Source: an uncultured beta proteobacterium (lineage in GTDB: Bacteria > Pseudomonadota > Gammaproteobacteria > Burkholderiales > Rhodocyclaceae). Taken from it: DNA of 64,000 nt. Where the stretch lies: NCBI GenBank assembly GCA_903848955.1, contig CAINHS010000003.1:62001-126000 (forward strand). The letters run 5' to 3'. This document shows positions 27,066 to 39,617 of the stretch, piece by piece. The position numbers and the translations under genes were made by a program. Within the stretch, counting starts at the first letter, position 1. The number at the start of each line of letters is the position of its first letter. The notes under the pieces are model-generated. The model ran no database searches and was not told where the DNA came from. It was given only the letters and a program-made list of their open reading frames with translations.

Positions 27066-29183
27066 CTATTCGGCTGCGGCAGCAGGAGCAGCGGCTTCAG
27101 CGGCGATGGCCTTCATCGACAGGCGGACGCGGCCCTTGTCATCGGTCTCGATGACCTTGACCTTGACCACCTGGCCTTCCTTGAGGTAATCGGCAACCGC
27201 ATTCACCCGCTCGGTGGCGATCTGCGAAATATGCAGCAGGCCGTCCTTGCCCGGCAGCAGGCTGACGATGGCGCCGAAATCAAGCAGGCGCAGCACCGTG
27301 CCTTCGTAGATGCGACCGACTTCAACCTCGGCGGTGATGTCCTCGATGCGCTTCTTGGCTACTTGCGCCGCATCCGCATTCACAGAGGAAATGGTGATCG
27401 AGCCGTCGTCTTCGATATCGATGACACAACCGGTTTCTTCGGTCAGCGCGCGGATCACGGCGCCGCCCTTGCCGATCACGTCACGAATCTTTTCCGGATT
27501 GATCTTGATATGAATCATGCGCGGCGCGAATGTGGAAACTTCCTCGCGATGACCGGACATGGACGCCCTCATCTTCTCCAGAATGTGCAGACGCGCATCC
27601 TTGGCCTGGGCCAGCGCGACCTGCATGATTTCCTTGGTGATGCCCTGGATCTTGATGTCCATCTGCAGGGCAGTGATGCCGTCTTCGGTACCCGCCACCT
27701 TGAAGTCCATGTCGCCGAGATGATCCTCGTCGCCGAGAATGTCGGTCAGCACCGCAAAGCGCGGGCCGTCCTTGATCAGGCCCATGGCGATGCCGGCCAC
27801 ATGAGCCTTGAGCGGTACGCCGGCATCCATCAGGGCCAGCGAACCGCCGCAGACGGAGGCCATCGATGACGAGCCGTTGGACTCGGTGATTTCCGACACG
27901 ACGCGCATCGAGTAGCCGAACTCCTCGGGCGACGGCAGCACGGCAAGCAGCGCGCGCTTGGCCAGGCGGCCGTGACCGATTTCGCGGCGCTTCGGCGTAC
28001 CGACGCGGCCGGTTTCACCGGTGGCATAGGGAGGCATGTTGTAGTGGAGCATGAAGCGGTCACGATATTCGCCCTGCAGCGCATCGATGATCTGCTCGTC
28101 GCGGCCGGTGCCCAGCGTGGCGACAACCATTGCCTGCGTTTCGCCGCGGGTGAACAGCGCCGAACCGTGAGTGCGCGGCAGGACGCCGTTGCGGATCACG
28201 ATGGGGCGGACGGTACGCGTATCGCGACCGTCGATGCGCGGTTCGCCATTGAGAATCTGGCTGCGGACGATCTTCGCCTCGAGATCGAAAACGGTATTGC
28301 CGACCAGGTTCGAATCCGGCGCGTTTTCCACGCCCTCGGTCAGGGCGGCGATGGTCTTCTTGGTGATCTCGCGGGTCTTCAGGGTGCGCGCCTGCTTGCT
28401 GGTGATGCGATAGGCCTCGCGCAGATCGGCTTCCGCCAGTTCGGCGACACGGGCGATCAGCGGCTCGTTCTTCGCCGGCGGCTGCCAATCCCATTCCGGC
28501 TTGCCGGCAACTTCCACCAGTTCGTTGATGGCCTTGATCGCCACCTGCATCTGCTCGTGGCCGAACACCACGGCGCCCAGCATGATTTCTTCGGAAAGCT
28601 GCAGGGCCTCGGATTCGACCATCAGCACGGCGCCTTCGGTACCCGCCACCACCAGGTTCAATTGCGCGCTTTCCAATTGAGTCTTGGTCGGGCACAGCAC
28701 GTACTTGCCATCAATGTAGCCGACACGGGCAGCACCGATCGGGCCGCTGAACGGAATGCCGGAAATCGCCATGGCGGCCGATGCACCCAGCATGGCAGGG
28801 ATGTCCGGGTCGATTTCCGGGTTGCACGACATGACGGTGCAGACTACCTGCACTTCGTTGTAGAAAGCCTCGGGAAACAGCGGACGCAGCGGACGGTCGA
28901 TGAGGCGGCAGGTCAGGATTTCCTTCTCCGACGGACGTCCTTCGCGCTTGAAAAAGCCGCCGGGGATGCGGCCTGCGGCATAGGTGCGCTCCTGATAATC
29001 GACGGTCAGGGGGAAGAAGTCCTGTCCCGGCTTGGCGTTCCGCGCCCCCACCACCGTCGCCAGAACGACAGTGTCATTCATGGTCACCATGACGGCGCCG
29101 CCTGCCTGGCGGGCGATTTCAGCGGTTTCAAGGGTGACCGTGTGGTCACCGTAGGCAAAACTCTTCTTGATCGGATTCAGCAC
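27066..29183 (-). CDS. pnp: Polyribonucleotide nucleotidyltransferase (PNPase)
   Basis: 705-residue 3'-5' phosphorolytic exoribonuclease and degradosome component. It has two RNase PH domains (residues ~1-230 and ~300-540) joined by an alpha-helical domain, then KH ([20 protein letters not shown], ~555) and S1 ([19 protein letters not shown], ~620-690) domains, and an Ala-rich tail. The start was set at GTG 29183 ([12 protein letters not shown]), the family's usual beginning, with AAAGGA six bases before it; a TTG six codons upstream is rejected. It follows rpsO, and a strong hairpin sits 28 bases before the start. In enteric bacteria this leader is where RNase III and PNPase autoregulate. 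Confidence 0.95.
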   Translation of the reverse strand: MLNPIKKSFAYGDHTVTLETAEIARQAGGAVMVTMNDTVVLATVVGARNAKPGQDFFPLTVDYQERTYAAGRIPGGFFKREGRPSEKEILTCRLIDRPLRPLFPEAFYNEVQVVCTVMSCNPEIDPDIPAMLGASAAMAISGIPFSGPIGAARVGYIDGKYVLCPTKTQLESAQLNLVVAGTEGAVLMVESEALQLSEEIMLGAVVFGHEQMQVAIKAINELVEVAGKPEWDWQPPAKNEPLIARVAELAEADLREAYRITSKQARTLKTREITKKTIAALTEGVENAPDSNLVGNTVFDLEAKIVRSQILNGEPRIDGRDTRTVRPIVIRNGVLPRTHGSALFTRGETQAMVVATLGTGRDEQIIDALQGEYRDRFMLHYNMPPYATGETGRVGTPKRREIGHGRLAKRALLAVLPSPEEFGYSMRVVSEITESNGSSSMASVCGGSLALMDAGVPLKAHVAGIAMGLIKDGPRFAVLTDILGDEDHLGDMDFKVAGTEDGITALQMDIKIQGITKEIMQVALAQAKDARLHILEKMRASMSGHREEVSTFAPRMIHIKINPEKIRDVIGKGGAVIRALTEETGCVIDIEDDGSITISSVNADAAQVAKKRIEDITAEVEVGRIYEGTVLRLLDFGAIVSLLPGKDGLLHISQIATERVNAVADYLKEGQVVKVKVIETDDKGRVRLSMKAIAAEAAAPAAAAE

Positions 29184-29210
29184 AACAATTCCTTTCGACA
29201 AAAATTAAAA

Positions 29211-29239
29211 GCCGGCACAGCCATTGGGGCTGTGCCGGC
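29211..29239 (-). terminator. rpsO terminator / pnp leader hairpin
   Basis: A 12-bp perfect stem (GCCGGCACAGCC with GGCTGTGCCGGC, 5-base loop) is followed on the minus strand by TTTTAATTTTTG. It reads as an intrinsic terminator for rpsO. The T-rich tract runs straight into the pnp ribosome binding site, so the same structure can act in the pnp leader. Confidence 0.85.
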
Positions 29240-29318
29240 CTGTTCAGCAAGCCTGCGCAGTATCTGGCGCATCGCGCATCGCGCGTCGGGATGACCCGAA
29301 CCGGCGTTTGGTTGAAAA

Positions 29319-29588
29319 CTACTTGCGCAGACCGAGACGCTCGATCAGCGAACGATAGCCGTCGACATTCTTGCGCTTGAGGTAATCCAGCATGGTGCGG
29401 CGCTGGCTGACCATCTTGAGCAGGCCGCGACGTGAATGGTGATCCTTGGTATGTGCCTTGAAATGATCCGTCAAGTCATTGATGCGCGCAGTGAGAAGCG
29501 CCACCTGGACTTCGGGCGAGCCTGTGTCACCCTGGGCACGCTGGTAGTCGGTGACGATCTTGGCTTTGTCTGTAGTGGAAATTGCCAT
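29319..29588 (-). CDS. rpsO: 30S ribosomal protein S15
   Basis: 89 residues, the standard S15 length, beginning [20 protein letters not shown] and ending [10 protein letters not shown]. The conserved [20 protein letters not shown] helix that contacts 16S rRNA helices 20-22 is intact. It has its own promoter (29638-29667) and a strong hairpin after it, then pnp, the usual rpsO-pnp order. Confidence 0.97.
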   Translation of the reverse strand: MAISTTDKAKIVTDYQRAQGDTGSPEVQVALLTARINDLTDHFKAHTKDHHSRRGLLKMVSQRRTMLDYLKRKNVDGYRSLIERLGLRK

Positions 29589-29637
29589 TGTGGTTTCCTT
29601 GCTGATCCTGTGATGTTGGGCTCTTGGAGAACCGTGG

Positions 29638-29667
29638 ATTATAACGTTTTGAATCGGGTCTTATCAA
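29638..29667 (-). promoter_or_regulatory. rpsO promoter
   Basis: On the minus strand TTGATA (29667-29662) is followed after 18 bases by a perfect TATAAT (29643-29638), about 50 bases before the rpsO start. It lies in the short gap after truB, so rpsO-pnp can be transcribed apart from the upstream nusA-infB operon. Confidence 0.75.
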
Positions 29668-29689
29668 GTTTCAAACCTAAATACATCGC

Positions 29690-30619
29690 TCAGCCGCCCG
29701 CAACCAGCCGCAGCGGTTGCAGCCAGCCGTCGGCGGCCTGGCGGCAAACGCCGATAAAGCGGCTTTCCTGGTCATAAACACGCAGCCGCTTACCCTCCTC
29801 CGCGGACCAGCGCACCGCCTGACCGTGCCGCAACCGGGCCGCCTCGGCCAGGTCGAGACGAACATCGGCGAGGCCGGCGAGCAGGGAATCAGGCGACAGC
29901 AGCACGCCATCGCGGGCTTCGGCGGTGAGGGCTTCGAGCGCTTCCGGGGAATACGCATGGGCGACATCGAGGGCGCCGATGCCGGTTCGACGCAAGGCGG
30001 CCAGATGTGCTCCGCAGCCCAGACGCTCGCCGATGTCGGCCGCCAGGGTGCGCACGTAGGTCCCCTTGCTGCAATGGACTTCGAATACAAAGCGATCATC
30101 GGCAAGGCCGCTGTCGCCCCCAAGCAGAAACAGTTCGTGGATAGTGACGCGGCGCGCCGTCCGCTCGACTTCGATCCCGGCGCGGGCGTATTCGTAGAGC
30201 GGCTTGCCGTCACGCTTCAAGGCGGAGTACATCGGCGGCACCTGGTCAATGACGCCGACAAAGGCGGCCAGTGCGGCTGCCACTTCGGCGCGCGACACGC
30301 TTACCGGGCGACGCTCCAGTTCTGCGCCTTCGGCATCGGCGGTCACGGTGGTGACGCCAAGCTGCACCGTCGCCACATAGCGCTTGTCGGCATTGAGCAA
30401 TTCGCCGGAAAACTTGGTCGCCTCACCGAAGCACAATGGCAGGAGACCTGTCGCCAGCGGATCAAGCGTGCCGGTATGCCCTGCCTTTTCGGCGCGGTAG
30501 AGGCGGCGGGCGGACTGCAGGGCGTGATTGGACGATACCCCGAGCGGCTTGTCCAGCAACAGCACGCCATCGAGCCGGCGGCGCGGGACCTTGACAGCTT
30601 CGCAACGCGGCGCTTTCAC
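29690..30619 (-). CDS. truB: tRNA pseudouridine(55) synthase
   Basis: 309-residue enzyme making pseudouridine-55 in the T loop of tRNAs. The catalytic Asp lies in HTGTLDPLATGLLPLCFG (residue ~53), preceded by LLLDKPLGVSSNHAL. VPPMYSALKRDGKPLYEYAR and GTYVRTLAADIGERLG follow, and a C-terminal PUA-like region ends the protein. It starts at a GTG that overlaps the rbfA stop (GTGA). This is its normal position in the nusA-infB operon. Confidence 0.96.
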   Translation of the reverse strand: MKAPRCEAVKVPRRRLDGVLLLDKPLGVSSNHALQSARRLYRAEKAGHTGTLDPLATGLLPLCFGEATKFSGELLNADKRYVATVQLGVTTVTADAEGAELERRPVSVSRAEVAAALAAFVGVIDQVPPMYSALKRDGKPLYEYARAGIEVERTARRVTIHELFLLGGDSGLADDRFVFEVHCSKGTYVRTLAADIGERLGCGAHLAALRRTGIGALDVAHAYSPEALEALTAEARDGVLLSPDSLLAGLADVRLDLAEAARLRHGQAVRWSAEEGKRLRVYDQESRFIGVCRQAADGWLQPLRLVAGG

Positions 30620-31017
30620 TCGTCGTGCAGCTTCTTGTCGGATTCCACCGCTTCGTCGATCAGTTGCGACAGACGCGCGCCCTCCTGCACCGACGGGTCA
30701 AACATGAAATGCAGTTCCGGGATATGATGAATGCGAATGCGGCGACCGAGTTCGCGACGCAGGAAGCTGGCGGAATGCTTCAGCCCGGCATCGATCAACT
30801 CGTTGGCAGCCGGGTCTGCCAGCGAGGTATAGAACACCTTGGCATGCGCATAATCGGCGGTGACTTCGACCGCGGTGAGCGTCACCAGCGTCAGCTTCGG
30901 CGCGATGCGCAAATCCTTGAGATGGAAACGCAGCAGATCCGCCAGTTCGCGGCGGATCTGCTCCGAAACGCGGTCGGACCGCGCATATCCGTGGCCCGAG
31001 CCGCGCTTTGTTGCCAT
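30616..31017 (-). CDS. rbfA: 30S ribosome-binding factor A
   Basis: 133-residue KH-fold protein that assists late 16S rRNA maturation and cold adaptation. It has RVSEQIRRELADLLRFHLKD at the N-terminus and the conserved ASFLRRELGRRIRIHHIPEL block at ~80-100. The first residues (MATKRGSGHGYARSD) are a basic extension. It sits seven bases after infB and overlaps truB. Confidence 0.95.
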   Translation of the reverse strand: MATKRGSGHGYARSDRVSEQIRRELADLLRFHLKDLRIAPKLTLVTLTAVEVTADYAHAKVFYTSLADPAANELIDAGLKHSASFLRRELGRRIRIHHIPELHFMFDPSVQEGARLSQLIDEAVESDKKLHDE

Positions 31018-31024
31018 TCCCGGA

Positions 31025-33733
<2,709 letters not shown>

Positions 33734-33743
33734 GCCGGACCTC

Positions 33744-35225
33744 TCATTCTTCTTCGGCGAACCAATGGGCACGCGCAACAGTGATCAGCGCCGTCGCCCG
33801 TTCGGCATCGATGCCGGTCATTTCAATCAACTCGTCGGTCGCCAGGTCTGCCAGCGACTCGCGGTCAGTGACGCCGTTCTTTGCCAGCTTGGCTGCCAGC
33901 GGCTTGTCCATGCCCTCCAGCGCCAGCAGGTCATCGGCCACCTTCTCCATCTGCTCTTCGTCGACGATGGCTTCGGTCAGCAGCACGTTGCGCGCACGCT
34001 CACGCAGTTCGGTCACCGTGGCCTCGTCGAAGGCATTGATTTCGAGCATTTCCGCGAGCGGAACGTAAGCGATTTCCTCGAGCGAGGAGAAACCCTCCTC
34101 GATCAGGATATTGGCGACCTCCTCATCGACGTCGAGTTTCTCGATGAACAGTGCGCGGATCGTGCTGTGCTCGCTTTCGGACTTCGTCTGCGATTCTTCG
34201 ATGGTCATCAGGTTGATGGTCCATCCGGTCAGTTCGGAAGCCAGGCGCACGTTCTGTCCGCCGCGACCGATGGCGATGGCCAGGTTGTCCTCATCGACCA
34301 CGACGTCCATCGCATGCCGTTCCTCATCGACCACAATGCTCTGCACCTCGGCCGGCGCCAGCGCGCCGATGACGAACTGCGCCGGGTCGGCTGACCAGAG
34401 GATGATGTCCACACGTTCGCCGGAAAGCTCGTTGGTCACCGCGGTGACGCGCGAACCGCGCATGCCGACGCAGGTGCCGATCGGATCGACGCGCGGATCG
34501 TTCGACTTGACCGCAATTTTGGCGCGCATTCCGGCATCGCGGGCCGCCGCCTTGATTTCGAGCAGGCCGTCTTCCATCTCCGGCACCTCCAACTCGAACA
34601 GTTTCATGATGAACTCGGGCGCCGTGCGCGACAGGATCAGTTGCGGACCTCTCGCCTGACGATCGATCTTCATCAGCCAGGCGCGGACGCGGTCGCCGGG
34701 ACGCAGGTTTTCCTTGGGGATCATCTGGTCGCGCGGCAACAAAGCCTCGATGCGTCCCGCCTCGATGATGGCGCTGCCCCGCTCCATGCGCTTGACCGTG
34801 CCGCTGACGAGGAACTCCTTGCGATCGAGGAAGTCGTTGAGCAACTGCTCGCGTTCGGCGTCGCGGATCTTCTGCAGGATCACCTGCTTTGCCGCCTGCG
34901 CGCCGATGCGACCGAAATCGATCGGCTCCAGCGCTTCCTCGATGTAGTCCTCGAGCATGATGTCCGGCAACTGCTGCTGCGCAGCGGTCAGTCCGATCTG
35001 CAGTTCGGGATCCTCGACCATGTCGTCGGCAACCACCAGCCAGCGGCGGAAAGACTCGTAGCCGCCGGTATCGCGATCGATGTCCACGCGCACGTCGGCT
35101 TCGTCGTTGGTGCGCTTCTTTGTCGCGGACGCCAGCGCCATTTCAAGGGCGCCAAAGACGATGTCCCGCGGAACATTTTTCTCGCGGGCCAGGGCATCGA
35201 CCAACAGCAGCAATTCACGGCTCAT
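33744..35225 (-). CDS. nusA: Transcription termination/antitermination factor NusA
   Basis: 493 residues: N-terminal RNA-polymerase-binding domain (~1-130), S1 (~135-200), two KH domains ([20 protein letters not shown] at ~260; [17 protein letters not shown] at ~325) and two C-terminal acidic helix-hairpin repeats (~360-493), as in other proteobacteria. It lies in the order rimP-nusA-infB, ten bases before infB. It controls pausing, termination and rRNA antitermination. Confidence 0.96.
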   Translation of the reverse strand: MSRELLLLVDALAREKNVPRDIVFGALEMALASATKKRTNDEADVRVDIDRDTGGYESFRRWLVVADDMVEDPELQIGLTAAQQQLPDIMLEDYIEEALEPIDFGRIGAQAAKQVILQKIRDAEREQLLNDFLDRKEFLVSGTVKRMERGSAIIEAGRIEALLPRDQMIPKENLRPGDRVRAWLMKIDRQARGPQLILSRTAPEFIMKLFELEVPEMEDGLLEIKAAARDAGMRAKIAVKSNDPRVDPIGTCVGMRGSRVTAVTNELSGERVDIILWSADPAQFVIGALAPAEVQSIVVDEERHAMDVVVDEDNLAIAIGRGGQNVRLASELTGWTINLMTIEESQTKSESEHSTIRALFIEKLDVDEEVANILIEEGFSSLEEIAYVPLAEMLEINAFDEATVTELRERARNVLLTEAIVDEEQMEKVADDLLALEGMDKPLAAKLAKNGVTDRESLADLATDELIEMTGIDAERATALITVARAHWFAEEE

Positions 35226-35304
35226 GTGAGTCCTCCAGCATTAATCAGATTTACTTCCGGCTTAACGCCCGCCGATGCGGGCATTGGCCTTCACTGAAAC
35301 GTCA

Positions 35305-35766
35305 CTACAATTTGGGCACCAGGCGCGCCCGATCTATATTCTCGAAGGCAAACTGATGCAATGTTTCATTCGCTCGCAGGCAAACCATCTCGACGCCACC
35401 CTCTTCCCGCAAGCCTTCCAGCACGCCGCTGAAATTGCGCTGGTTGCCGAGCGGAACGCGCAACTTGAGCTGCACTTCCTGCCCGGCAAAGCGCCGGTAA
35501 TCGGCGGGCTTGACCAGGGGACGATCGAGTCCGGGAGATGAGACTTCCAGGCGGTCGTAGTCCACGTTCTCGACCATGAACACGCGGCTGAGCTGGTTGC
35601 TCACGGCGACACAATCTTCCACGTTGATGCCGCTCTTCACCGTCTGCGCCGCTTCCGGCCTGTCGATGAGGACGCGCAGCAGACGGGCGCGCGGACTGGT
35701 CTCGAATTCCACCAGTTCGTATCCCAGGCCGACAACAGTAGTCTCAATCAAATCAGACAGTTGCAT
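35305..35766 (-). CDS. rimP: Ribosome maturation factor RimP
   Basis: 153-residue protein needed for 30S assembly. The N-terminal alpha/beta domain contains LGYELVEFETSPRARLLRVL and the C-terminal SH3-like barrel contains LKLRVPLGNQRNFSGVL. The key motif VSSPGLDRPL is intact. It is the first gene of the nusA-infB operon, with a clear promoter at 35860-35888 and a hairpin in the leader. Confidence 0.95.
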   Translation of the reverse strand: MQLSDLIETTVVGLGYELVEFETSPRARLLRVLIDRPEAAQTVKSGINVEDCVAVSNQLSRVFMVENVDYDRLEVSSPGLDRPLVKPADYRRFAGQEVQLKLRVPLGNQRNFSGVLEGLREEGGVEMVCLRANETLHQFAFENIDRARLVPKL

Positions 35767-35797
35767 GAAAACTCACAAACGCATCGCACAAATAGAA

Positions 35798-35817
35798 AAT
35801 GGGCCGAAAAGCCCATT
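35798..35817 (-). terminator. Hairpin in the rimP leader, possible attenuator
   Basis: AATGGGC and GCCCATT form a 7-bp stem with a 6-base loop, followed on the minus strand by TTCTATTTG. It lies downstream of the predicted rimP promoter and 32 bases before the rimP start. It could be a weak terminator of read-through from rluB or an attenuator in the operon leader. Confidence 0.5.
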
Positions 35818-35859
35818 CCTTCCGCCTCTTTCGAGAACGGTACCAACCAAAGCCGAACG

Positions 35860-35888
35860 ATTATAGCAGAGGCGTCATTTCTCCGCAA
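35860..35888 (-). promoter_or_regulatory. rimP-nusA-infB operon promoter
   Basis: On the minus strand TTGCGG (35888-35883) is followed after 17 bases by a perfect TATAAT (35865-35860) with the extended TGC just before it. It is placed between the rluB stop and rimP, giving a leader of roughly 85 bases. Confidence 0.75.
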
Positions 35889-35913
35889 AACGAAGTTTGA
35901 GTTTCAAGCGGAA

Positions 35914-37032
35914 TCAGTCCGGTTGATCGTCACCCTCGAACCCTTCATCGTCATGCGGGTCCGGCCCTGCTGCAGAAAAGGTTTTTTGCTCGGGCGGCAG
36001 CAGTTTCAACAATTCCTGCACTTCGCCCGGCTCAAGATCACGACACTGGCCGCGCTTGAGGCGCGGCGACAGGTGCACCGGCCCGTAGCGGACGCGCATC
36101 AAGCGGCTGACCATCAGGCCGACGGCCTCGAACATGCGCCGCACTTCGCGATTGCGACCTTCCGCCAGAACCACGCGATACCAGCGGTTGGCGCCCTCGC
36201 CGCCGCCTTCCGAGATGTGGCTGAAGCTGGCCAGTCCGTCCTCGAGTTCGACCCCCTTGCGCAAACGTTCGAGCGTTTCCGGCGTCGCTTCACCGAGAAT
36301 GCGCACCGCGTATTCCCGGTCGATTTCGTAGCGCGGATGCATCATGCGATTGGCCAGACCGCCGTCGTTGGTGAATAGCAGCAGGCCGCAGGAGTTGAAG
36401 TCGAGGCGGCCGATGGATATCCAGCGCCCGCTCTTCAGCCGCGGCAACCTGGCGAATACGCTGGGGCGGCCGTCCGGGTCATCCTTGGAAACAATCTCGC
36501 CCTCGGGCTTGTGATAGACCAGTACGCGCGGCAGGCGCAAGTTGAACCTGAGCTGCACCAGCTTGCCATTGACGCGGATCTTGTCCTCGGCACCGACACG
36601 CTGACCGACGTGCGCCGGCAGGCCGTTGACGCTGACACGCCCGGCGACGATCCATTCTTCGAGTTCGCGCCGCGAACCGTAGCCGGCGTCGGCAAGCGCC
36701 TTGTGCAGCTTGGGCGGATCGATGAAGACCGGATCCTTGCCGCGCCTTGCCGGCGCCGGCAAAGCTGCCGCCGCGCCGCTGCCGCGCCGCGCATCGCCCT
36801 GCGACCTCGCCGGACCTTGCGGCGAACGGAAAGGACTAGCCTTGCGCGCCGGCTGGCGAGGACTGCTGCGGCTCCCCTTCGCCGAGTTCGAGTTGCCCGT
36901 CAGCGACGGCTCCGGCGGGCCACTGCGCTGGCTGCTGTTCTGCCCCTTGCCCGGCTGCTGCGTTCTCGGCGCCGTGGTTTTCGACCCCGGGCGCCTGGAC
37001 CGGGAAGGCTTCGGCGATTGCGGCTTGTCCAA
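35914..37032 (-). CDS. rluB: 23S rRNA pseudouridine synthase, RluB type
   Basis: Modifies U2605-type positions of 23S rRNA. Of 372 residues, ~1-100 are a disordered Pro/Ser/Arg-rich extension. An S4 domain follows ([20 protein letters not shown]) and then the catalytic domain with the Asp in [34 protein letters not shown] is the family's C-terminal signature. The assumed start is TTG 37032, with AAAGGG upstream. This makes the gene overlap scpB by 197 bases. A TTG at 36762 would shorten the protein by about 90 residues and avoid the overlap, so the start is uncertain. Confidence 0.88.
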   Translation of the reverse strand: MDKPQSPKPSRSRRPGSKTTAPRTQQPGKGQNSSQRSGPPEPSLTGNSNSAKGSRSSPRQPARKASPFRSPQGPARSQGDARRGSGAAAALPAPARRGKDPVFIDPPKLHKALADAGYGSRRELEEWIVAGRVSVNGLPAHVGQRVGAEDKIRVNGKLVQLRFNLRLPRVLVYHKPEGEIVSKDDPDGRPSVFARLPRLKSGRWISIGRLDFNSCGLLLFTNDGGLANRMMHPRYEIDREYAVRILGEATPETLERLRKGVELEDGLASFSHISEGGGEGANRWYRVVLAEGRNREVRRMFEAVGLMVSRLMRVRYGPVHLSPRLKRGQCRDLEPGEVQELLKLLPPEQKTFSAAGPDPHDDEGFEGDDQPD

Positions 37033-37570
37033 GGTCCATTACCCTTTCAATTTCAGTCAACGGCGGCAGTTCGGTGAGACTGCGCAAACCGAGGTCATCG
37101 AGAAACCTTCGCGTGGTGGCGTACAGCGCCGGCCGTCCGGGGGCATCGCGGTGCCCCACGGCATCGATCCAGCCGCGCCCTTCCAGCGTCTTGAGAATAT
37201 TGGGCGACACCGCCACGCCGCGGATGTCTTCAATGTCGCCGCGCGTGACCGGCTGACGATAGGCGATGATCGCCAGCGTTTCCATCACCGCACGCGAGTA
37301 CTTCGGCGGCTTGTCGTTCTTCAGCCGGTCGATGTAGGACTGATACTCGGGACGGGTCTGAAAGCGCCAGCCTGAGGCCAGTTGCACCAGTTCGGCGCCG
37401 CGCTCCGACCAGTCGCGGCGCAGGTCGTCCAGCAGCGTACGCCAGGTATCGTCGTCGAACTCCTGATCGAAGAGCCTTTTCAGCTCGGACAGGGGCAAGG
37501 GCTCGGCGGCCACCAGCAGCGCGGTTTCCAGCACACGCTTGTAGTCTTCGGGTTTATACAGCGGCAGCAT
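36836..37570 (-). CDS. scpB: Segregation and condensation protein B
   Basis: 244-residue winged-helix partner of ScpA in the SMC-ScpAB condensin that organises the chromosome. Typical are the N-terminal [40 protein letters not shown] and the [11 protein letters not shown] block, then [16 protein letters not shown]. Residues ~185-244 are a Gln/Ala/Gly-rich tail without structure, encoded in the stretch that also encodes the rluB N-terminus in another frame. The start overlaps the scpA stop by 17 bases. Confidence 0.95.
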   Translation of the reverse strand: MLPLYKPEDYKRVLETALLVAAEPLPLSELKRLFDQEFDDDTWRTLLDDLRRDWSERGAELVQLASGWRFQTRPEYQSYIDRLKNDKPPKYSRAVMETLAIIAYRQPVTRGDIEDIRGVAVSPNILKTLEGRGWIDAVGHRDAPGRPALYATTRRFLDDLGLRSLTELPPLTEIERVMDLGQAAIAEAFPVQAPGVENHGAENAAAGQGAEQQPAQWPAGAVADGQLELGEGEPQQSSPAGAQG

Positions 37571-38417
37571 CGGGCAGTTTCACGTAGATGGGCGCCAGGG
37601 CCTCGTTCTGGGTAATCTCGATCAACGATTCGCGCGCCAGTTCCAGCATGGCAAGAAAACTCACCACCAGTCCCTGGGCGCCCAGCGTCAGATCGAACAA
37701 CTGGTCGAACACCACATAGCCGCCCCCCTGCAGGCGGCGCAGGATGATGCTCATGTGCTCGCGCACGGACAATTCCTCGCGATGAATCTTGTGGTGTTGA
37801 TGCACCCTCGCCTGTTTCATGAGCGACAGCCAGGCCACCTGCAGGTCATGCAGGCTCACCTCGGGCTGGCGTTCGACGACCTTGTCGGCGATCCACACCG
37901 TGATCCATTCGTAATCGCGTCCCGCCTGCGGCATTTCGTCGAGCTTCGCCGCCGACGCCTTCATGCGCTCGTACTCGACCAGGCGGCGCACCAGTTCCGC
38001 ACGCGGGTCTTCCGGCTCACCGTTCTCCGCCTTGGGCGGACGCGGCAGCAGCATGCGCGACTTGATCTCGATCAGCATGGCCGCCATCAGCAGGTATTCG
38101 GCGGCGAGTTCCAGGTTGCTCTTGCGCATGGCCTCGACATAGACCAGGTACTGCGCCGTCAGCGGCGCCATCGGGATGTCGAGGATGCTGATGTTGGCGC
38201 GGCGGATCAGGTACAGCAGCAGGTCGAGCGGCCCTTCGAACGAGTCGAGAATGATCTCCAGCGCATCGGGCGGAATGTAAAGGTCGCGCGGCATCTCCGC
38301 CATGACTTCGCCATACACCCGGGGCCGGTGCATGGCCGCCGCAGCGGCGACCAGAACCGGCGCCAGAACGGCCGCGTCATGCGCGGCGGACGGCTGCGGG
38401 AGCGCGGTTTCGATCAC
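37554..38417 (-). CDS. scpA: Segregation and condensation protein A
   Basis: 287-residue kleisin that bridges the SMC heads. A GTG start at 38417 overlaps the trpS stop (GTGA). The frame is open further upstream but that part lies inside trpS. The N-terminus has a ~45-residue lead, then the SMC-binding block [20 protein letters not shown]. The middle is charged, and the C-terminal winged helix ends with [19 protein letters not shown]. It forms the run trpS-scpA-scpB-rluB. Confidence 0.93.
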   Translation of the reverse strand: MIETALPQPSAAHDAAVLAPVLVAAAAAMHRPRVYGEVMAEMPRDLYIPPDALEIILDSFEGPLDLLLYLIRRANISILDIPMAPLTAQYLVYVEAMRKSNLELAAEYLLMAAMLIEIKSRMLLPRPPKAENGEPEDPRAELVRRLVEYERMKASAAKLDEMPQAGRDYEWITVWIADKVVERQPEVSLHDLQVAWLSLMKQARVHQHHKIHREELSVREHMSIILRRLQGGGYVVFDQLFDLTLGAQGLVVSFLAMLELARESLIEITQNEALAPIYVKLPDAAAV

Positions 38418-39616
38418 GGGTAGTCGAGCCCGATGGCTTCGCGCACGTCGCGCATGGTCTCCTGCGCCAGCTTGCGTGCCTTTTCGCAGCCGTCGGCGAT
38501 GATGTTCCTGACCAGTTGAGGGTCTTCCTCGTAGCGTTTGGCCCGTTCCCGCATCGGCTCCTGTTCCCGCAGCACGCCTTCGATCACCGGCTGCTTGCAC
38601 TCGATGCAGCCGATACCGGCCGAACGGCATCCTTCCTGCACCCAGCTGCGGACGTCTTCGCCGGAATAGATCAGATGGAACTGCCACACCGGACACTTCT
38701 CCGGATCACCTGCATCGGTCCGCCGCACGCGCGCCGGATCGGTCTGCATGGTGCGGATCTTGCGAGTGACGACAGCGGCGTCCTCGCGCAGCGTGATCGC
38801 GTTGCCGTATGACTTGGACATTTTCTGGCCGTCCAGCCCCGGCATCCGCGAAGCATGGGTCAGCAGCGCATCGGGTTCCACCAGGATCATCTTGCGCGTG
38901 CCTTCCAGCCAGCCGAACAGGCGCTCGCGATCTCCCAGGGAAAGCGACTGTGCCTCGTTCAGCAATTCGTGCGCCTGCTCCAACGCTTCGCCCTCGCCAC
39001 GCTCCTGATAGCGGGTGCGCAACTCGTCATAGAGCTTGGCGCGCTTGCTGCCGAGCTTCTTCACCGCCTCGCGCGCCTTGTCTTCGAAACCCGGCTCGCG
39101 TCCGTAAAGGTGATTGAAGCGGCGCGCGATCTCGCGCGTGAATTCGACGTGGGGCACCTGGTCGTCTCCCACCGGCACGCGATTGGCGCGATAGATCAGG
39201 ATATCGGCAGCCTGCAGCAGCGGATAGCCGAGAAAGCCATAGGTCGTCAGATCCTTGTGCGACAGCTTTTCCTGCTGATCCTTGTAGGTCGGTACGCGCT
39301 CGAGCCAGCCCAGCGGCGTCATCATCGACAGCAGCAGATGCAATTCCGCGTGCTCGGGCACCTTGGACTGGATGAAGATGGTCGCCTGCGACGGATCGAC
39401 TCCGGCGGCGAGCCAGTCGATGATCATGTCGCGGGCATTGTCGGTGATGGTGCCGGGCTCGTCATAGGCGGTGGTCAACGCATGCCAGTCGGCAACGAAA
39501 AAGAGACAGGGATACTCGTGCTGGAGCTTTATCCAGTTGGCAAGCACACCATGATAGTGGCCGAGGTGGAGCCGCCCGGTGGGGCGCATGCCGGAAAGAA
39601 CTTTTTCTGCGTACAT
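38414..39616 (-). CDS. trpS: Tryptophanyl-tRNA synthetase
   Basis: 400-residue class I synthetase. The HIGH-type motif is in RPTGRLHLGHYHG (residue ~10-22) and the KMSKS motif in GQKMSKSYGNA. Many TrpRS are about 330 residues; the extra length here lies in a C-terminal insert containing a cysteine set spaced C-x21-C-x6-C-x2-C (CPVWQF ... EGCRSAGIGCIEC). This is very near the [4Fe-4S] site reported for Thermotoga maritima TrpRS. The start ATG 39616 is one base after the stop of the M50 protease gene. Confidence 0.95.
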   Translation of the reverse strand: MYAEKVLSGMRPTGRLHLGHYHGVLANWIKLQHEYPCLFFVADWHALTTAYDEPGTITDNARDMIIDWLAAGVDPSQATIFIQSKVPEHAELHLLLSMMTPLGWLERVPTYKDQQEKLSHKDLTTYGFLGYPLLQAADILIYRANRVPVGDDQVPHVEFTREIARRFNHLYGREPGFEDKAREAVKKLGSKRAKLYDELRTRYQERGEGEALEQAHELLNEAQSLSLGDRERLFGWLEGTRKMILVEPDALLTHASRMPGLDGQKMSKSYGNAITLREDAAVVTRKIRTMQTDPARVRRTDAGDPEKCPVWQFHLIYSGEDVRSWVQEGCRSAGIGCIECKQPVIEGVLREQEPMRERAKRYEEDPQLVRNIIADGCEKARKLAQETMRDVREAIGLDYP

Positions 39617-39617
39617 G

